A stretch of DNA of 64,000 nucleotides, taken from the NCBI GenBank assembly GCA_049324835.1, contig JBMOMT010000023.1, forward strand, positions 51,689 to 115,688, given 5' to 3'. This DNA is from JBMOMT01 sp049324835 (GTDB taxonomy: Bacteria > Chloroflexota > Anaerolineae > CAYNKW01). The stretch's first letter is position 1. Each line of letters opens with the position of its first letter. Positions 16,100-25,297 of the stretch are shown here, one piece after another. The translations under genes and the position numbers were made by a program. Below the pieces are notes generated by a model. That model did not search any database, was not told the DNA's origin, and was given only the letters and a program-made list of their open reading frames with translations.

Positions 16100-17751
16100 G
16101 CAATCGTTTGGGCCATTGCGGACAGGCCATTCGTAGACGACCGGCCATCTGGACACGTCTGGTTGCCTATTTGTGGTTGTGGGTGATGTTTACACTGCTG
16201 CTGACCAGCGCCCTCCAAAAATCGCCCACCATGGACGAGGACAACCACCTGACGCGTGGGCTGGCCCTCTGGCGCACGGGCGATCCACGCCTCAGTCTGG
16301 ATCACCCACCGCTGATCAATGCCCTGGCCGCCATACCACTCGTTCTCGATCCTCAGGCCCAGATCCCACTCGACTCGGCGGCCTGGCGCGACGCCGACTG
16401 GTATGCCCTGGCCGATGCAGTGGTGTGGGGACGTGGCCCGGCGGCCGACACGATGATCCAGGCCTCGCGCCTGCCGATCATGCTGCTGGCACTGCTCTTG
16501 GGCGCGTTTATCTATCGTTGGGCCAACGAGATGCACGGGCCGGGCGCGGCGTTGTTGGCCCTGACGCTTTACACCTTCGATCCCAACATCCTGGCCCACG
16601 CACGGTTGAACACCAACGACCTGGGCGTGACGCTGCTGGTCTTCCTCAGCGGTTACGCCGTCTGGCGCTGGCTGGCCCAAACGCCCACCGTTCGATCTAC
16701 CCTGCTGGCCGGCTTTTTTATCGGCCTGGCGCTGGGCAGCAAATATCTGGCCGCCATTTTCGTGCTCTTTTACGGGCTGCTGATGCTGATCCAGCGACAG
16801 GCAAGGGGCAGAGGATGGCGCCGCTGGGGGCGCCGGCCCGGCTGGCTGGCGATGATGGCAGCCAGCGCGGCCCTGACGCTGTGGGCCGTCTATGGCTTTG
16901 CCCTGGATACCCTCTGGATCGGCGCAGACACCCGCTGGCCTCTGGGATTGTACTTGCGGGGCGTGGTGAACGCCATCGGTCAGGCCAGCGCGGGGCGGGC
17001 GTCGTTCTTGCTGGGGCAAAGCGCCAATGGCTTCTGGACTTACTTTCCGGTTGCCTTCCTGGTCAAAACGCCGTTACCCACGCTGTTGTTACTGGCAGGC
17101 GCGGGCTGGCTCACACTACGGCAGCGCAGCTTTTCTCACGAGGCGCTGCTGTTGCTGCCCTGCCTGGGATACTTTATGGTGCTCGTGCTCAGTTCGTTCA
17201 ACCTGGGCTACCGACACCTGCTGCCGATGCTACCCTTCCTGTTCGTCTATATCAGCAAGACGGCAGTCTGGCCGGGCACGGGCCCACGCTTTCGACAGGC
17301 ATTGATCTGGCTGACGCCAGCCTGGCTGATCGTTGCCTCGCTGCTCATCTGGCCGCATTACCTGGCCTACTTTAACGAGGCTGTCGGGGGCCCACGCAAC
17401 GGCTACAAAATCCTGGTCGATTCCAACATCGACTGGGGCCAAGATTTGCTGGGCCTGAGACAATACCTGGCCAGAGAGGGCATCCAACACGTCAGGCTGA
17501 GCTATTTTGGTCCAGAGCGACCGGATTACCTGGGCATCGCCGTCGAGCCGTTGCCGGGGCTGCCGCCGGAGAGTGACCTGTGGCAGCATCCGCCCTTCGA
17601 GCCACAGAACCCGGAACCGGGCGTGTACGCCATCAGTGTGACCAACCTGCAAGAACTTTTTTTCGTCGAAAAGCAGACCTATGCCTGGTTCCGGGCGCGC
17701 CAGCCAGACGCCCGGATCGGCTACTCGATCCACGTCTACCACGTAAAATAA
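16096..17751 (+). CDS. GT-C (GT39-like) membrane glycosyltransferase
   Basis: A 551-residue polytopic membrane protein of the PMT/ArnT type, using a lipid-linked sugar donor on the outer face of the membrane. The TTG start at 16096 overlaps the polA stop. The first periplasmic loop holds SPTMDEDNHL, with the acidic residues expected of a GT-C catalytic base, and LDHPPLINAL follows. At least ten hydrophobic segments are visible, including PIMLLALLLGAFIYRW and LIWLTPAWLIVASLLIW. A soluble C-terminal tail contains DSNIDWGQDLLGLRQYL, seen in GT39-like proteins of this kind. Donor and acceptor cannot be read from the sequence. Confidence 0.82.
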   Translation: MSNRLGHCGQAIRRRPAIWTRLVAYLWLWVMFTLLLTSALQKSPTMDEDNHLTRGLALWRTGDPRLSLDHPPLINALAAIPLVLDPQAQIPLDSAAWRDADWYALADAVVWGRGPAADTMIQASRLPIMLLALLLGAFIYRWANEMHGPGAALLALTLYTFDPNILAHARLNTNDLGVTLLVFLSGYAVWRWLAQTPTVRSTLLAGFFIGLALGSKYLAAIFVLFYGLLMLIQRQARGRGWRRWGRRPGWLAMMAASAALTLWAVYGFALDTLWIGADTRWPLGLYLRGVVNAIGQASAGRASFLLGQSANGFWTYFPVAFLVKTPLPTLLLLAGAGWLTLRQRSFSHEALLLLPCLGYFMVLVLSSFNLGYRHLLPMLPFLFVYISKTAVWPGTGPRFRQALIWLTPAWLIVASLLIWPHYLAYFNEAVGGPRNGYKILVDSNIDWGQDLLGLRQYLAREGIQHVRLSYFGPERPDYLGIAVEPLPGLPPESDLWQHPPFEPQNPEPGVYAISVTNLQELFFVEKQTYAWFRARQPDARIGYSIHVYHVK

Positions 17752-17754
17752 CGC

Positions 17755-18981
17755 ATGGCTCAACGCACCCGACGAACGAGTTACATAACCCTTGGCTGGT
17801 TTTGCCTGCTGGCAATCGTCTATACCTGGGCCACCTGGCAGTTCTTTACCCTGCGTGTGCCGGGCGGTAACGATTTTCTGGCCCACTATACAGCCTGGGA
17901 GGCTTACCTGAGGCAGGGCGTCAGCCCTTACTCCGACGCCGCCGCCCGGCACACGCAGCAAGCCATCTATGGGCGCCCGGCGCTGCCCGGTGAGGATCAA
18001 AACCGGCTGACGTATCCCTTTTACTCGATCCTCGTCCATGCACCCTTTGTTGCATTGGACTATGCCCTGGCGCGAGCGCTTTACATGGTGCTGCTCCAGG
18101 CTGCCCTGCTGAGCGGCGCGATCCTGACGCTGCATCTGGTTCACTGGCGACCTCCCCCCTGGCTGCTGGGGCTTCTCCTGGCCTGGTCGCTGCTGTTCTA
18201 CCCCCACGCCAGAGGCATCATCCTGGGACAGTTTGCCATCCTCGGCTTTTTTTCGCTGGTCGGGACACTGTTCCTGCTGCGCCATCGCCGGGATCTGTTC
18301 GCCGGCGCGCTGCTGACCGTCTCGACTGTCAAGCCCACGCTGATCTTTTTAGTGGCGCCGTTCCTGCTGGCCTGGGCCGCCGCCCGGCGTCGATGGTATT
18401 TCGTGGTGGGCTTTTTGGTTGCACTGGCGGCGCTCATACTGGGCAGCCTGTTGGCCCAGCCAACGTGGATCGGCGAATGGCTGTACCGTATCACCCGCTA
18501 CGGCGAGTACACGGTGGGTCAGAGCCCGGTGTGGTGGCTCACCCACCGCTGGTGGCCAACTCTCGGCTCGACCGGCGAGATGGTCATCGACGCCTTGCTG
18601 CTGACCGGGATGCTGATCGCCTGGTGGCAATGTTTCCGCCCTCAGGGCAACGTCCTGTTTCACTGGACCCTCGGCGTCACCCTGGTCATCTCCAACCTGG
18701 TGGTGCCCCGTTCGGCCACCACCAACTATGTGCTGCTGCTGGCGCCTACCGTGTGGATTTTCGCCGCCCTGGATCGCAGCGGTAGAGGGGGCAGAATTAC
18801 GGTGCTGCTTACCATGCTGATCGCACTGGGCGGCCTGTGGGGGTTACATTTCGCCACCATCAGCGGCAACGCCGAACAGGCCATCATGTTCATCCCTCTA
18901 CCTGTCGTGTTGGGCATGGTGCTGATACTGGGCCAAAAGTGGCTCATCCGCGACGCCCAAACCGCCGAGGTGCTGCCATGA
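17755..18981 (+). CDS. GT87/DUF2029-like membrane glycosyltransferase
   Basis: A 408-residue polytopic membrane protein resembling GT87 (DUF2029) polyprenol-phosphate-mannose-dependent transferases. After the first helix it has GGNDFLAHYTAWEAYLRQGVSPY, the family's typical first loop with an Asp, and NRLTYPFYSILVHAPF. About ten hydrophobic segments follow. It starts 4 nt after the preceding stop and overlaps the next gene by 4 nt (ATGA), so it lies within the polA-GT operon. Substrates are unknown. Confidence 0.8.
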   Translation: MAQRTRRTSYITLGWFCLLAIVYTWATWQFFTLRVPGGNDFLAHYTAWEAYLRQGVSPYSDAAARHTQQAIYGRPALPGEDQNRLTYPFYSILVHAPFVALDYALARALYMVLLQAALLSGAILTLHLVHWRPPPWLLGLLLAWSLLFYPHARGIILGQFAILGFFSLVGTLFLLRHRRDLFAGALLTVSTVKPTLIFLVAPFLLAWAAARRRWYFVVGFLVALAALILGSLLAQPTWIGEWLYRITRYGEYTVGQSPVWWLTHRWWPTLGSTGEMVIDALLLTGMLIAWWQCFRPQGNVLFHWTLGVTLVISNLVVPRSATTNYVLLLAPTVWIFAALDRSGRGGRITVLLTMLIALGGLWGLHFATISGNAEQAIMFIPLPVVLGMVLILGQKWLIRDAQTAEVLP

Positions 18982-20975
18982 CCGACCGCCGCCGCTGGCC
19001 GCTCGTCGCCCTGTTTATCCTGTGGACCTTTTTCGTGCTGGGCAGTTTTTTCGCCGTGCAAAAACCCTTTACCGCAGCCAACGCCCAGGCGATGCTCCGC
19101 ACGCTGCTCGATCTGGCTGTCGCTGGCTGGCTGGCTTTGCTGGCGTTGGCAATGGGCGCACGCCTGCTGCGCGCCGTGCTGGGCAGTGACCTGTCACCCT
19201 CAGAGACACTGGTTTTCGGCGCCGCGCTGGGCTTGGGCATACTGAGCCTGCTCGGTCTATCTCTGGGTTTAGTCGGACTTTTCCACCCAACGGTGGCCTA
19301 CGGCGTCACGATCGCCCTTAGTGCTGTTTTCGCCCCTCAGCTCGTGCGCCTCTTTCGTCGATGGCGGAACTATCGTCCCAGCAACTGGCCTACCTGGCCC
19401 ATCGCTCTCTATCTTTCTCTCGTGGCCCTCTTGACCCTGACCGTCGCCCTGCTGCCCCCCACCGATTGGGACGGCCTGTTCTACCACCTCACCGGCCCCA
19501 AGCTGTATCTGGCGAACGGCGGCATCCTCGGCGGCATCGACATCCCGCATCTCAGTTTTCCCTCGCTGATGGAGATGCTCTACGCCTGGGCCATGCTCCT
19601 GCGCGGCGACGTGGCCGCCAAACTGTTGCACGCCCTTTTTGCCCCCTTGCTGGCCGGCTTGGTCTATCTGACCACCCGCCATTTTCTGAGCCGCCAGGCC
19701 GCCTGGCCGGCCATAGTCGCCCTGAGCAGCATGCCCATGATCGGCGCCCTGGCCGGCTGGGCCTACAACGATCTGACGCTGGCGTTTTTTCAACTGGGGG
19801 CCCTGTATGCCTTTCTCGAATCGACCAATCGGCAAACCGGTCAAAGGCAGTGGTTGATCCTGAGTGGGATTTTCGCCGGGCTGGCCCTGGGCCTCAAGTA
19901 CACCGCCTTTGTCACCCCGCTGGTGATTGTTGGCCTCATCGTGTGGCGCACGCCTCACGTTTCACGCCTCATCGCCTTTGCCCTCCCCGCTGCCCTCGTC
20001 GCCGCGCCGTGGTACGTTAAAAACTGGGCCGTCACCGGCAACCCGGTTTACCCCTTTCTGTACGAGCTGTTCGATGGCCGTTTCTGGGATACCTTCCGGG
20101 CCAATTTTTACGCCGCCGCCGGCACAGGCATCGGCTGGCAGCCCCGCACACTGCTGGCTTTGCCCTGGCTGCTCACCCTGGGCGTAAACGACGCCAACTA
20201 TTGGGATGGACGCACCGGGCCGCTGTTCCTGCTCGCTCTGCCACTGGTGCTGATCTACGGCCTGTCCCGCCGCCGCGACACCAACCGTCCCGCCGCGCTC
20301 GGTCCGCTGCTTGCTTTTGGCCTGGCCCAGTTCGCCTTTTGGACGCTGGGTGTGATCTGGTCCGATTCGTTGTGGCAATCGCGGTTGCTGCTGCCCTGTT
20401 TTGCGGCCCTGGCGCCGGTCATCGGCTGGTTGTGGACCGAACTGCCGCGCTTCGACATGCCACGGTTTTCGGTCAGTGGTTTTGCCCGCCTGGCCGTTGC
20501 TCTGACGCTGGCCCTGACGCTGGTTGACATTGCCCTGCTGACCCTCAAAATCGATCCGCTGCCCTATCTGACCGGCAGCGAGAGCCGCGACGCCTGCCTC
20601 ACCCGCCGGCTGGGCGCGCATTACGCCGCCATGCAGCGCATCAACAGCGAGCTGCCCGCCGATGCGACCGTCGTTTTTCTGTGGGAGCCGCGCAGTTACT
20701 ACTGCCAGCTCGACTGCCGCCCCGATAGCATCCTGGACACCTGGCCGCATCTGGTGCACCTGCACACCACCGCCCAGGCCATCAGCCGGGCCTGGCGAGA
20801 GGCCGGCGTGACGCACGTGCTGATCCACCGCGCCGGACTGGGATTCGTATTGAACGAATCGCCGCAGCAGGTGCACGAGGCCGTTCTCGCCGATCTACAA
20901 ACCCACCACTTGCAAGAGCTGTTCGACGTGGCCGGAGCGTATCAGGTCTACGCCCTGACGGAGGACGGCCCATGA
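18978..20975 (+). CDS. GT-C family membrane glycosyltransferase
   Basis: A 665-residue polytopic membrane protein. The ATG at 18978 overlaps the previous stop as ATGA; the frame is open upstream, but that part lies inside the preceding gene. The PMT-like loop PPTDWDGLFYHLTGPKLYLANGG carries a DWD motif in place of the more common DE. About twelve hydrophobic segments precede a soluble C-terminal domain with four cysteines (DACLTRRLG, YYCQLDC). The coding sequence contains a short run of heptamer repeats near 19950. It belongs to the GT-C series; substrates are unknown. Confidence 0.78.
   Translation: MTDRRRWPLVALFILWTFFVLGSFFAVQKPFTAANAQAMLRTLLDLAVAGWLALLALAMGARLLRAVLGSDLSPSETLVFGAALGLGILSLLGLSLGLVGLFHPTVAYGVTIALSAVFAPQLVRLFRRWRNYRPSNWPTWPIALYLSLVALLTLTVALLPPTDWDGLFYHLTGPKLYLANGGILGGIDIPHLSFPSLMEMLYAWAMLLRGDVAAKLLHALFAPLLAGLVYLTTRHFLSRQAAWPAIVALSSMPMIGALAGWAYNDLTLAFFQLGALYAFLESTNRQTGQRQWLILSGIFAGLALGLKYTAFVTPLVIVGLIVWRTPHVSRLIAFALPAALVAAPWYVKNWAVTGNPVYPFLYELFDGRFWDTFRANFYAAAGTGIGWQPRTLLALPWLLTLGVNDANYWDGRTGPLFLLALPLVLIYGLSRRRDTNRPAALGPLLAFGLAQFAFWTLGVIWSDSLWQSRLLLPCFAALAPVIGWLWTELPRFDMPRFSVSGFARLAVALTLALTLVDIALLTLKIDPLPYLTGSESRDACLTRRLGAHYAAMQRINSELPADATVVFLWEPRSYYCQLDCRPDSILDTWPHLVHLHTTAQAISRAWREAGVTHVLIHRAGLGFVLNESPQQVHEAVLADLQTHHLQELFDVAGAYQVYALTEDGP
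19947..19975 (+). repeat. heptamer (TTTCACG/CCTCACG) repeat run in coding sequence
   Basis: CGCCTCACG TTTCACG CCTCATCG-type heptamers in the 18978-20975 gene, encoding PHVSRL. Part of a family found at five other places in the window. Confidence 0.55.
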
Positions 20976-21820
20976 AATCGCGCCGTTATCTGGTCATCGG
21001 GGGCGCGGCCCTGGCGCTCATCGCCGTGGTCACCGGGCTGTCGAGGCTGCTTCCGCCCAGCATAGACTGGCGACTCACCTACCGTCCGGCAGCGCTGGCG
21101 CTGCTGCGAGGGCACAATCCTTACGCCGCCGACGTGGCCCCCGATGCCCCTTTTGCCGCCGCGCCGTGGGGACTGCTGCCCCTCATCCCCCTGGCCATAC
21201 TGCCGCTAGAGATGGGCAGCGCGCTGCTGCTGCTGACCAGCCTGGCCGCCTTTGCCCTGGCCGCCCGGCGGCTGGGCGCAGGACCGATGGCCCTGGCAGC
21301 TTTTGTGCTCTCACCGCCGGTGGTGCACTGTCTGCTCAACGGCAACATCGAATGGCTGCCGCTGTTAGGTTTTTCGCTGCCGCCCCAGATCGGGCTGTTT
21401 TTCATCGCCGTCAAACCACAGACCGGCTTCGCCGTGGGTCTTTTCTGGCTGGTCGAGGCGTGGCGCGGCGGCGGCCCGCGCCAGGTATTGCGGGTGTTCG
21501 CGCCGGCGACGGTAACGCTGCTGGGTTCCTTGCTCCTTTTTGGGCCCTGGCCCTTTCACCTGAACGATCTGCTGACCATCGCCCACCGTTTCAACGCCAG
21601 CCTGTGGCCCACCTCCATTCCGGTGGGCCTGGTGCTCATCGTCACTGCCGTCCGCCAGCGCCGCATCGAGTATGCCATGCCGGCTTCTCCCTGTCTCTCA
21701 CCTTATGCGCTGTTCCACTCGTGGAGCAGCGCCCTGATCGCTCTCTCGGCCCATCCCGTCGAGATGGTCGTGGCCGTGATCGGATTGTGGGTATTGGTCG
21801 CCATTCAAAGTCTGAGCTAG
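20972..21820 (+). CDS. short GT87-like membrane protein
   Basis: A 282-residue membrane protein that starts inside the preceding stop (ATGA). The first loop DWRLTYRPAALALLRGHNPYAADVAPD matches the GT87/DUF2029 pattern (a Pro-Ala region followed by NPY), and six to eight hydrophobic segments are visible. It is shorter than most members, which usually have about 400 residues, so it may be a reduced or partner subunit. It ends 6 nt before the next gene. Confidence 0.72.
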   Translation: MKSRRYLVIGGAALALIAVVTGLSRLLPPSIDWRLTYRPAALALLRGHNPYAADVAPDAPFAAAPWGLLPLIPLAILPLEMGSALLLLTSLAAFALAARRLGAGPMALAAFVLSPPVVHCLLNGNIEWLPLLGFSLPPQIGLFFIAVKPQTGFAVGLFWLVEAWRGGGPRQVLRVFAPATVTLLGSLLLFGPWPFHLNDLLTIAHRFNASLWPTSIPVGLVLIVTAVRQRRIEYAMPASPCLSPYALFHSWSSALIALSAHPVEMVVAVIGLWVLVAIQSLS

Positions 21821-21826
21821 AAGGTC

Positions 21827-23419
21827 ATGAGACGCAGAACCTTTCCCACCTGGCCCGTCATGATCCTGATCACAGCGTTGGCCGTGCGCCTGCTGACCGC
21901 GCTGCCCATGCGCCAGCCCGGCTTCATGGACGCCCACTATTACTATGTCGGCGCGCTGAACCTGATCGAAGGGCGCGGCTTTAACGATCCCTATCTCTGG
22001 AATTATCTGGACGATCCGGCCGGCGTGCCACACCCCAGCCACCTCTACTGGATGCCGCTGCCCTCGCTGGTGGCCTGGGCGGGCATGGCCCTGCTGGGAG
22101 CCTCGTACCGGGCCGGGCAGTGGGGTTTCATCCTGCTCTCGTCGCTGCTGCCGCTGGTGAGTTATGCCGTAGCCCGCCAGGTCTCGGGTAAACGCCGCCA
22201 CGCCGTACTGGCCGCGCTGGTGACGATCTTTGGCGGCTTTTACCTGCCCTTCTGGGTCTCGACGGAAAGCGCCGCACCCTTTGCCCTTTTTGGCAGCCTG
22301 ACGCTGTTGGCGCTGGGGCTGGGGCTCAAGAGCAGGCGCGCCGGCTGGTTCGCCGCCGCCGGCGCCGCCGCCGGGCTGGCCTACCTCACCCGCTCCGATG
22401 GCCTGTTGCTGCTGCTAGTTGCCCTTGTCACGCCGCTTTTCGCCATGCGCCAGGGGACACGTTTCACGTTTCACGTTTCACGCATCATTCCATTTCTCAT
22501 CACCTTCCTGCTCATCACCGCCCCCTGGCTCTACCGCAACTGGCAGGCCATTGGCGCACTCCAGCCGCCCGGCGGGCTGCAAAGCCTCTGGTTCCGCGAC
22601 TATTCCGATCTCTACAGTTACGGCCAGACCTTTACCCCGCAGACTTACCTGGACTGGGGCTGGGCCAACATCCTGCGCGCCAAACTGCACGTGGCCGCCA
22701 GCAATCTGCTGCGTGTGATCGCCGAAGACGGCCTGATCTTTCTTTTCCCGTTTGCGCTGATCGGTTTGTGGTCGCTGCGTCGGGAGCGGCTCTATTGGCC
22801 GTTTCTGCTTTACGCCCCCCTGCTGTGGATGACCATGACCTTTGCCTTTACCTATCCCGGCTGGCTGGGTGGGCTGCTCCATTCCAGCGCTGCCTGGCTG
22901 CCGTTCGTTTTTCCGGCGGCGATGGTCGGCCTGGATACGAGCATCGAGTGGGCCGCGCAGCATCTGCCACATTGGCAGCCGCAGCGGGCCGGGCCGGTTT
23001 TCGGCGCATTGACCGTGTTACTGGCCGCCTTGTTGAGTGGAACCATCTACTGGCAAGCCGTGCTGGGTGACAGTCTCGACGATCCGGCCTGGAATCGCAG
23101 TGATCTGATCTATCATCAGGTTGACGCCTGGCTCGACAACCACGCTGCGCCCGATGATCTGGTGATGGTCAACAACCCGCCGTCGTTTTATTATCACACC
23201 GGTCGCTCCGGCGTGGTGGTGCCCGCCGAAGGGCCGCAGACGCTACTGGAAATCTGTGATCGTTACGCCGTGCGTTACGTGGTGCTGGATCACAACATCG
23301 TGCCGCAACTGCAACCACTTTACAACGGCGAACTGACACTCTCGCGCCTGGTGGAACAGACGCGCCTGGGCGGAGAACACCCGGTGATCATTTTCCAGGT
23401 GGACAGGGCCTCCCCGTGA
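21827..23419 (+). CDS. GT39-like membrane glycosyltransferase
   Basis: A 530-residue polytopic protein with MRQPGFMDAHYYYVGALNLIEGRG in the first loop, giving an MDAHYY acidic motif typical of PMT-like proteins. LVSYAVARQVSGKRRHAVL and about ten hydrophobic helices follow. A soluble tail (from about residue 420) contains DDLVMVNNPPSFYYHTGRSGVVVP. The coding sequence includes a heptamer-repeat run near 22458-22490, read as RFTFHVSR. Its stop overlaps the GTG start of the next gene. Confidence 0.8.
   Translation: MRRRTFPTWPVMILITALAVRLLTALPMRQPGFMDAHYYYVGALNLIEGRGFNDPYLWNYLDDPAGVPHPSHLYWMPLPSLVAWAGMALLGASYRAGQWGFILLSSLLPLVSYAVARQVSGKRRHAVLAALVTIFGGFYLPFWVSTESAAPFALFGSLTLLALGLGLKSRRAGWFAAAGAAAGLAYLTRSDGLLLLLVALVTPLFAMRQGTRFTFHVSRIIPFLITFLLITAPWLYRNWQAIGALQPPGGLQSLWFRDYSDLYSYGQTFTPQTYLDWGWANILRAKLHVAASNLLRVIAEDGLIFLFPFALIGLWSLRRERLYWPFLLYAPLLWMTMTFAFTYPGWLGGLLHSSAAWLPFVFPAAMVGLDTSIEWAAQHLPHWQPQRAGPVFGALTVLLAALLSGTIYWQAVLGDSLDDPAWNRSDLIYHQVDAWLDNHAAPDDLVMVNNPPSFYYHTGRSGVVVPAEGPQTLLEICDRYAVRYVVLDHNIVPQLQPLYNGELTLSRLVEQTRLGGEHPVIIFQVDRASP
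22458..22490 (+). repeat. heptamer repeat run in coding sequence
   Basis: Tandem CACGTTT units (GTTTCAC three times, then GCATCAT) inside the 21827-23419 gene. Three heptamers make 21 nt, so the reading frame is kept. Confidence 0.65.
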
Positions 23420-24954
23420 ATATAATCAAACCTCCGTCGAGCAACAGAATCACACTGGGCATTGCCTGCCTGCTGAGCGTGTTATCCGCCGCCCTCTACC
23501 TGGGCTGGACGGCAACCTCCGGCCCATTGGGCTTTCCCCTGGACGACGGCTGGATCCACCAGACCTACGCCCGCAACCTGGCCCAAACCGGCCAGATGGC
23601 CTACGCGCCCGGCGAACCCTCGGCCGGCTCCACCTCGCCGCTGTGGACGGCCCTGCTCAGCCTGGGCTATCTGCTGCGCCTGGACTTTCGGCTCTGGACG
23701 TACACCCTCGGTGCGGCCTTGCTGGCCCTCACCGCCCTCACGGCTCACAATCTGGCTCGCCGCCTGTTCCCGGATCAGCCCTGGGCCGCGCCGCTGGTCG
23801 GTCTGTTTTGCGCCCTGGAATGGCACCTGGCCTGGGCCGCCTTCTCCGGCATGGAAACGCTCCTTTTCACCTGGCTGGCCCTCCTGCTCCTGGAACGTTT
23901 CACGCCTCACGCCTCATGCCCCACGCCTCACGCCTCACGTTTGGGCCTCATCGCCGCCCTGCTCACCCTCACCCGTCCCGAAGGTCTACTGCTGGCCGGG
24001 CTGGTGGGGTTATCCCTGCTGTGGCAGGCCTGGCGGACGGCCCGCTGGCGCGGTCTCGCTGCCCCGGCCATCTATGGCCTGGTCCTGATCGCCGCCATCT
24101 CGCCGTGGCTGGTTTTCAACCTGCGTATCTCCGGCCAGCCCTTTCCCAACACCTTTTACGCCAAGCAGGCCGAATACGCCGCGCTGCAGAGTTTGCCTGT
24201 CTGGACCCGGCTGGGCCGTGTGTTGCTACCCACCGTCGTCGGCGCCCAGTTGCTCCTGATCCCCGGCTTTCTCTACGCCGCCCTCCGTTCCCTCCGCTCC
24301 TCATGCTTCCCCCCTCACGCTTCACGATTCACGTTTCCCCCTCTCCCCCTCCTCTGGTGGACCCTCACCGTCCTGGTTTATGCCCTGCGCCTGCCGGTAG
24401 ATTATCAACACGGGCGCTACCTCATGCCCACCATCCCCGTGCTCATCCTCTACGGCGCGGGCGGCACACTGCGCCTGCTGCAACCGACCTCGACGCGCAT
24501 GGCGGTGCGTGTGTTGAGCCGCACCGTGCTGCTGGCGACCCTCGCCCTGCTGCTGGCCTTTTGGCTCCGCGGCGCGCCGGCCTACGCCAGCGACAGCGGC
24601 TTTATCGAAGGTGAAATGGGGGTCGTGGCCCGCTGGCTCAACGCCCACACCGAACCCGATGCCCTCATCGCCGTACACGACATCGGCGCGGTGGGTTATT
24701 TCACCCGGCGTCCGCTGCTCGATCTGGCCGGCCTCATCACCCCCGAAATCGCGCCGTTCATCGCCGACGAGACCCGCCTGCTGGATTTTATGGCCGAACG
24801 GGGCGCCGACTATGTGATCTTTTTTCCCGACTGGTCTGAGCCTTACCGCCGCATGGCCGCCGATCCCCGCCTGACGCCTGTCTATCGCACCGACTACGCC
24901 TGGACACGCCGCCAGGGCCACGAGAACATGGTCGTCTTCAAAGCCGAGTGGTGA
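23416..24954 (+). CDS. GT39-like membrane glycosyltransferase
   Basis: A 512-residue polytopic membrane protein starting at a GTG that overlaps the previous stop (GTGA). The first loop reads GFPLDDGWIHQTYARNLAQTG, with the DD motif of GT-C enzymes, followed by SAGSTSPLWTALL. About ten hydrophobic helices and a soluble tail with LDLAGLITPEI and YVIFFPDW follow. The gene contains two heptamer-repeat runs (around 23896-23940 and 24312-24338), translated as PHAS-type inserts that appear tolerated in loops. It is the last gene of the polA-GT series, ahead of the pheS promoter. Confidence 0.8.
   Translation: MNIIKPPSSNRITLGIACLLSVLSAALYLGWTATSGPLGFPLDDGWIHQTYARNLAQTGQMAYAPGEPSAGSTSPLWTALLSLGYLLRLDFRLWTYTLGAALLALTALTAHNLARRLFPDQPWAAPLVGLFCALEWHLAWAAFSGMETLLFTWLALLLLERFTPHASCPTPHASRLGLIAALLTLTRPEGLLLAGLVGLSLLWQAWRTARWRGLAAPAIYGLVLIAAISPWLVFNLRISGQPFPNTFYAKQAEYAALQSLPVWTRLGRVLLPTVVGAQLLLIPGFLYAALRSLRSSCFPPHASRFTFPPLPLLWWTLTVLVYALRLPVDYQHGRYLMPTIPVLILYGAGGTLRLLQPTSTRMAVRVLSRTVLLATLALLLAFWLRGAPAYASDSGFIEGEMGVVARWLNAHTEPDALIAVHDIGAVGYFTRRPLLDLAGLITPEIAPFIADETRLLDFMAERGADYVIFFPDWSEPYRRMAADPRLTPVYRTDYAWTRRQGHENMVVFKAEW
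23896..23940 (+). repeat. heptamer repeat run in coding sequence
   Basis: Six GCCTCAC-like heptamers in tandem (variants GTTTCAC, GCCTCAT, GCCCCAC), encoding a Pro-His-Ala-Ser-rich insert in the last GT-C gene. Confidence 0.7.
24312..24338 (+). repeat. heptamer repeat run in coding sequence
   Basis: CCTCACG CTTCACG ATTCACG TTTCCCC: about four units, a second run within the gene at 23416-24954. Confidence 0.6.
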
Positions 24955-24963
24955 TCCCCGGAT

Positions 24964-24992
24964 TTGCCGATTTACCCTTTTGATGCTATAAT
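24964..24992 (+). promoter_or_regulatory. promoter of the pheST T-box transcript
   Basis: TTGCCG (24964-24969), 17-bp spacer, TATAAT (24987-24992). Transcription would start near 25000, just ahead of the T-box leader. Confidence 0.7.
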
Positions 24993-24999
24993 CCCGCCC

Positions 25000-25297
25000 A
25001 ATTCGATAGCTGCACCACCAAAGGCTGTGACGGAGAAGAGTATGCGGCGGGAATCCGCCAGGGAGGAGGGGCCGCGACTGAGAGCCCCTCTCGCGAGGAA
25101 ACCGCAAAAGTTCACTCCCGAGCCGGATGGGGGAAAGCCGCAAGGCCAGTAGTCCGTCCCGGCAGCCCACCGTTAACCGGGCAACCGATAACCGCTCTGG
25201 TCGTCGGCATGAGAGGATCGGCGCACGCTGGTCAAGTAGGGTGGTACCGCGGGAGCATCTATCATGGCTCTCGTCCCTAACCGGACGGGAGCTTTTT
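25000..25297 (+). promoter_or_regulatory. T-box riboswitch upstream of pheST
   Basis: The leader contains the conserved T-box sequence AGGGTGGTACCGCG (25238-25251), which pairs with the NCCA end of uncharged tRNA, and an AGAGTA-type Stem I motif near 25037. A terminator follows: GCTCTCGTCC / GGACGGGAGC (25267-25292) then TTTTT. A TTC triplet at 25111-25113 is a candidate phenylalanine specifier; this has not been confirmed by folding. Uncharged tRNA-Phe should favour the antiterminator and switch on pheS-pheT. Confidence 0.9.
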
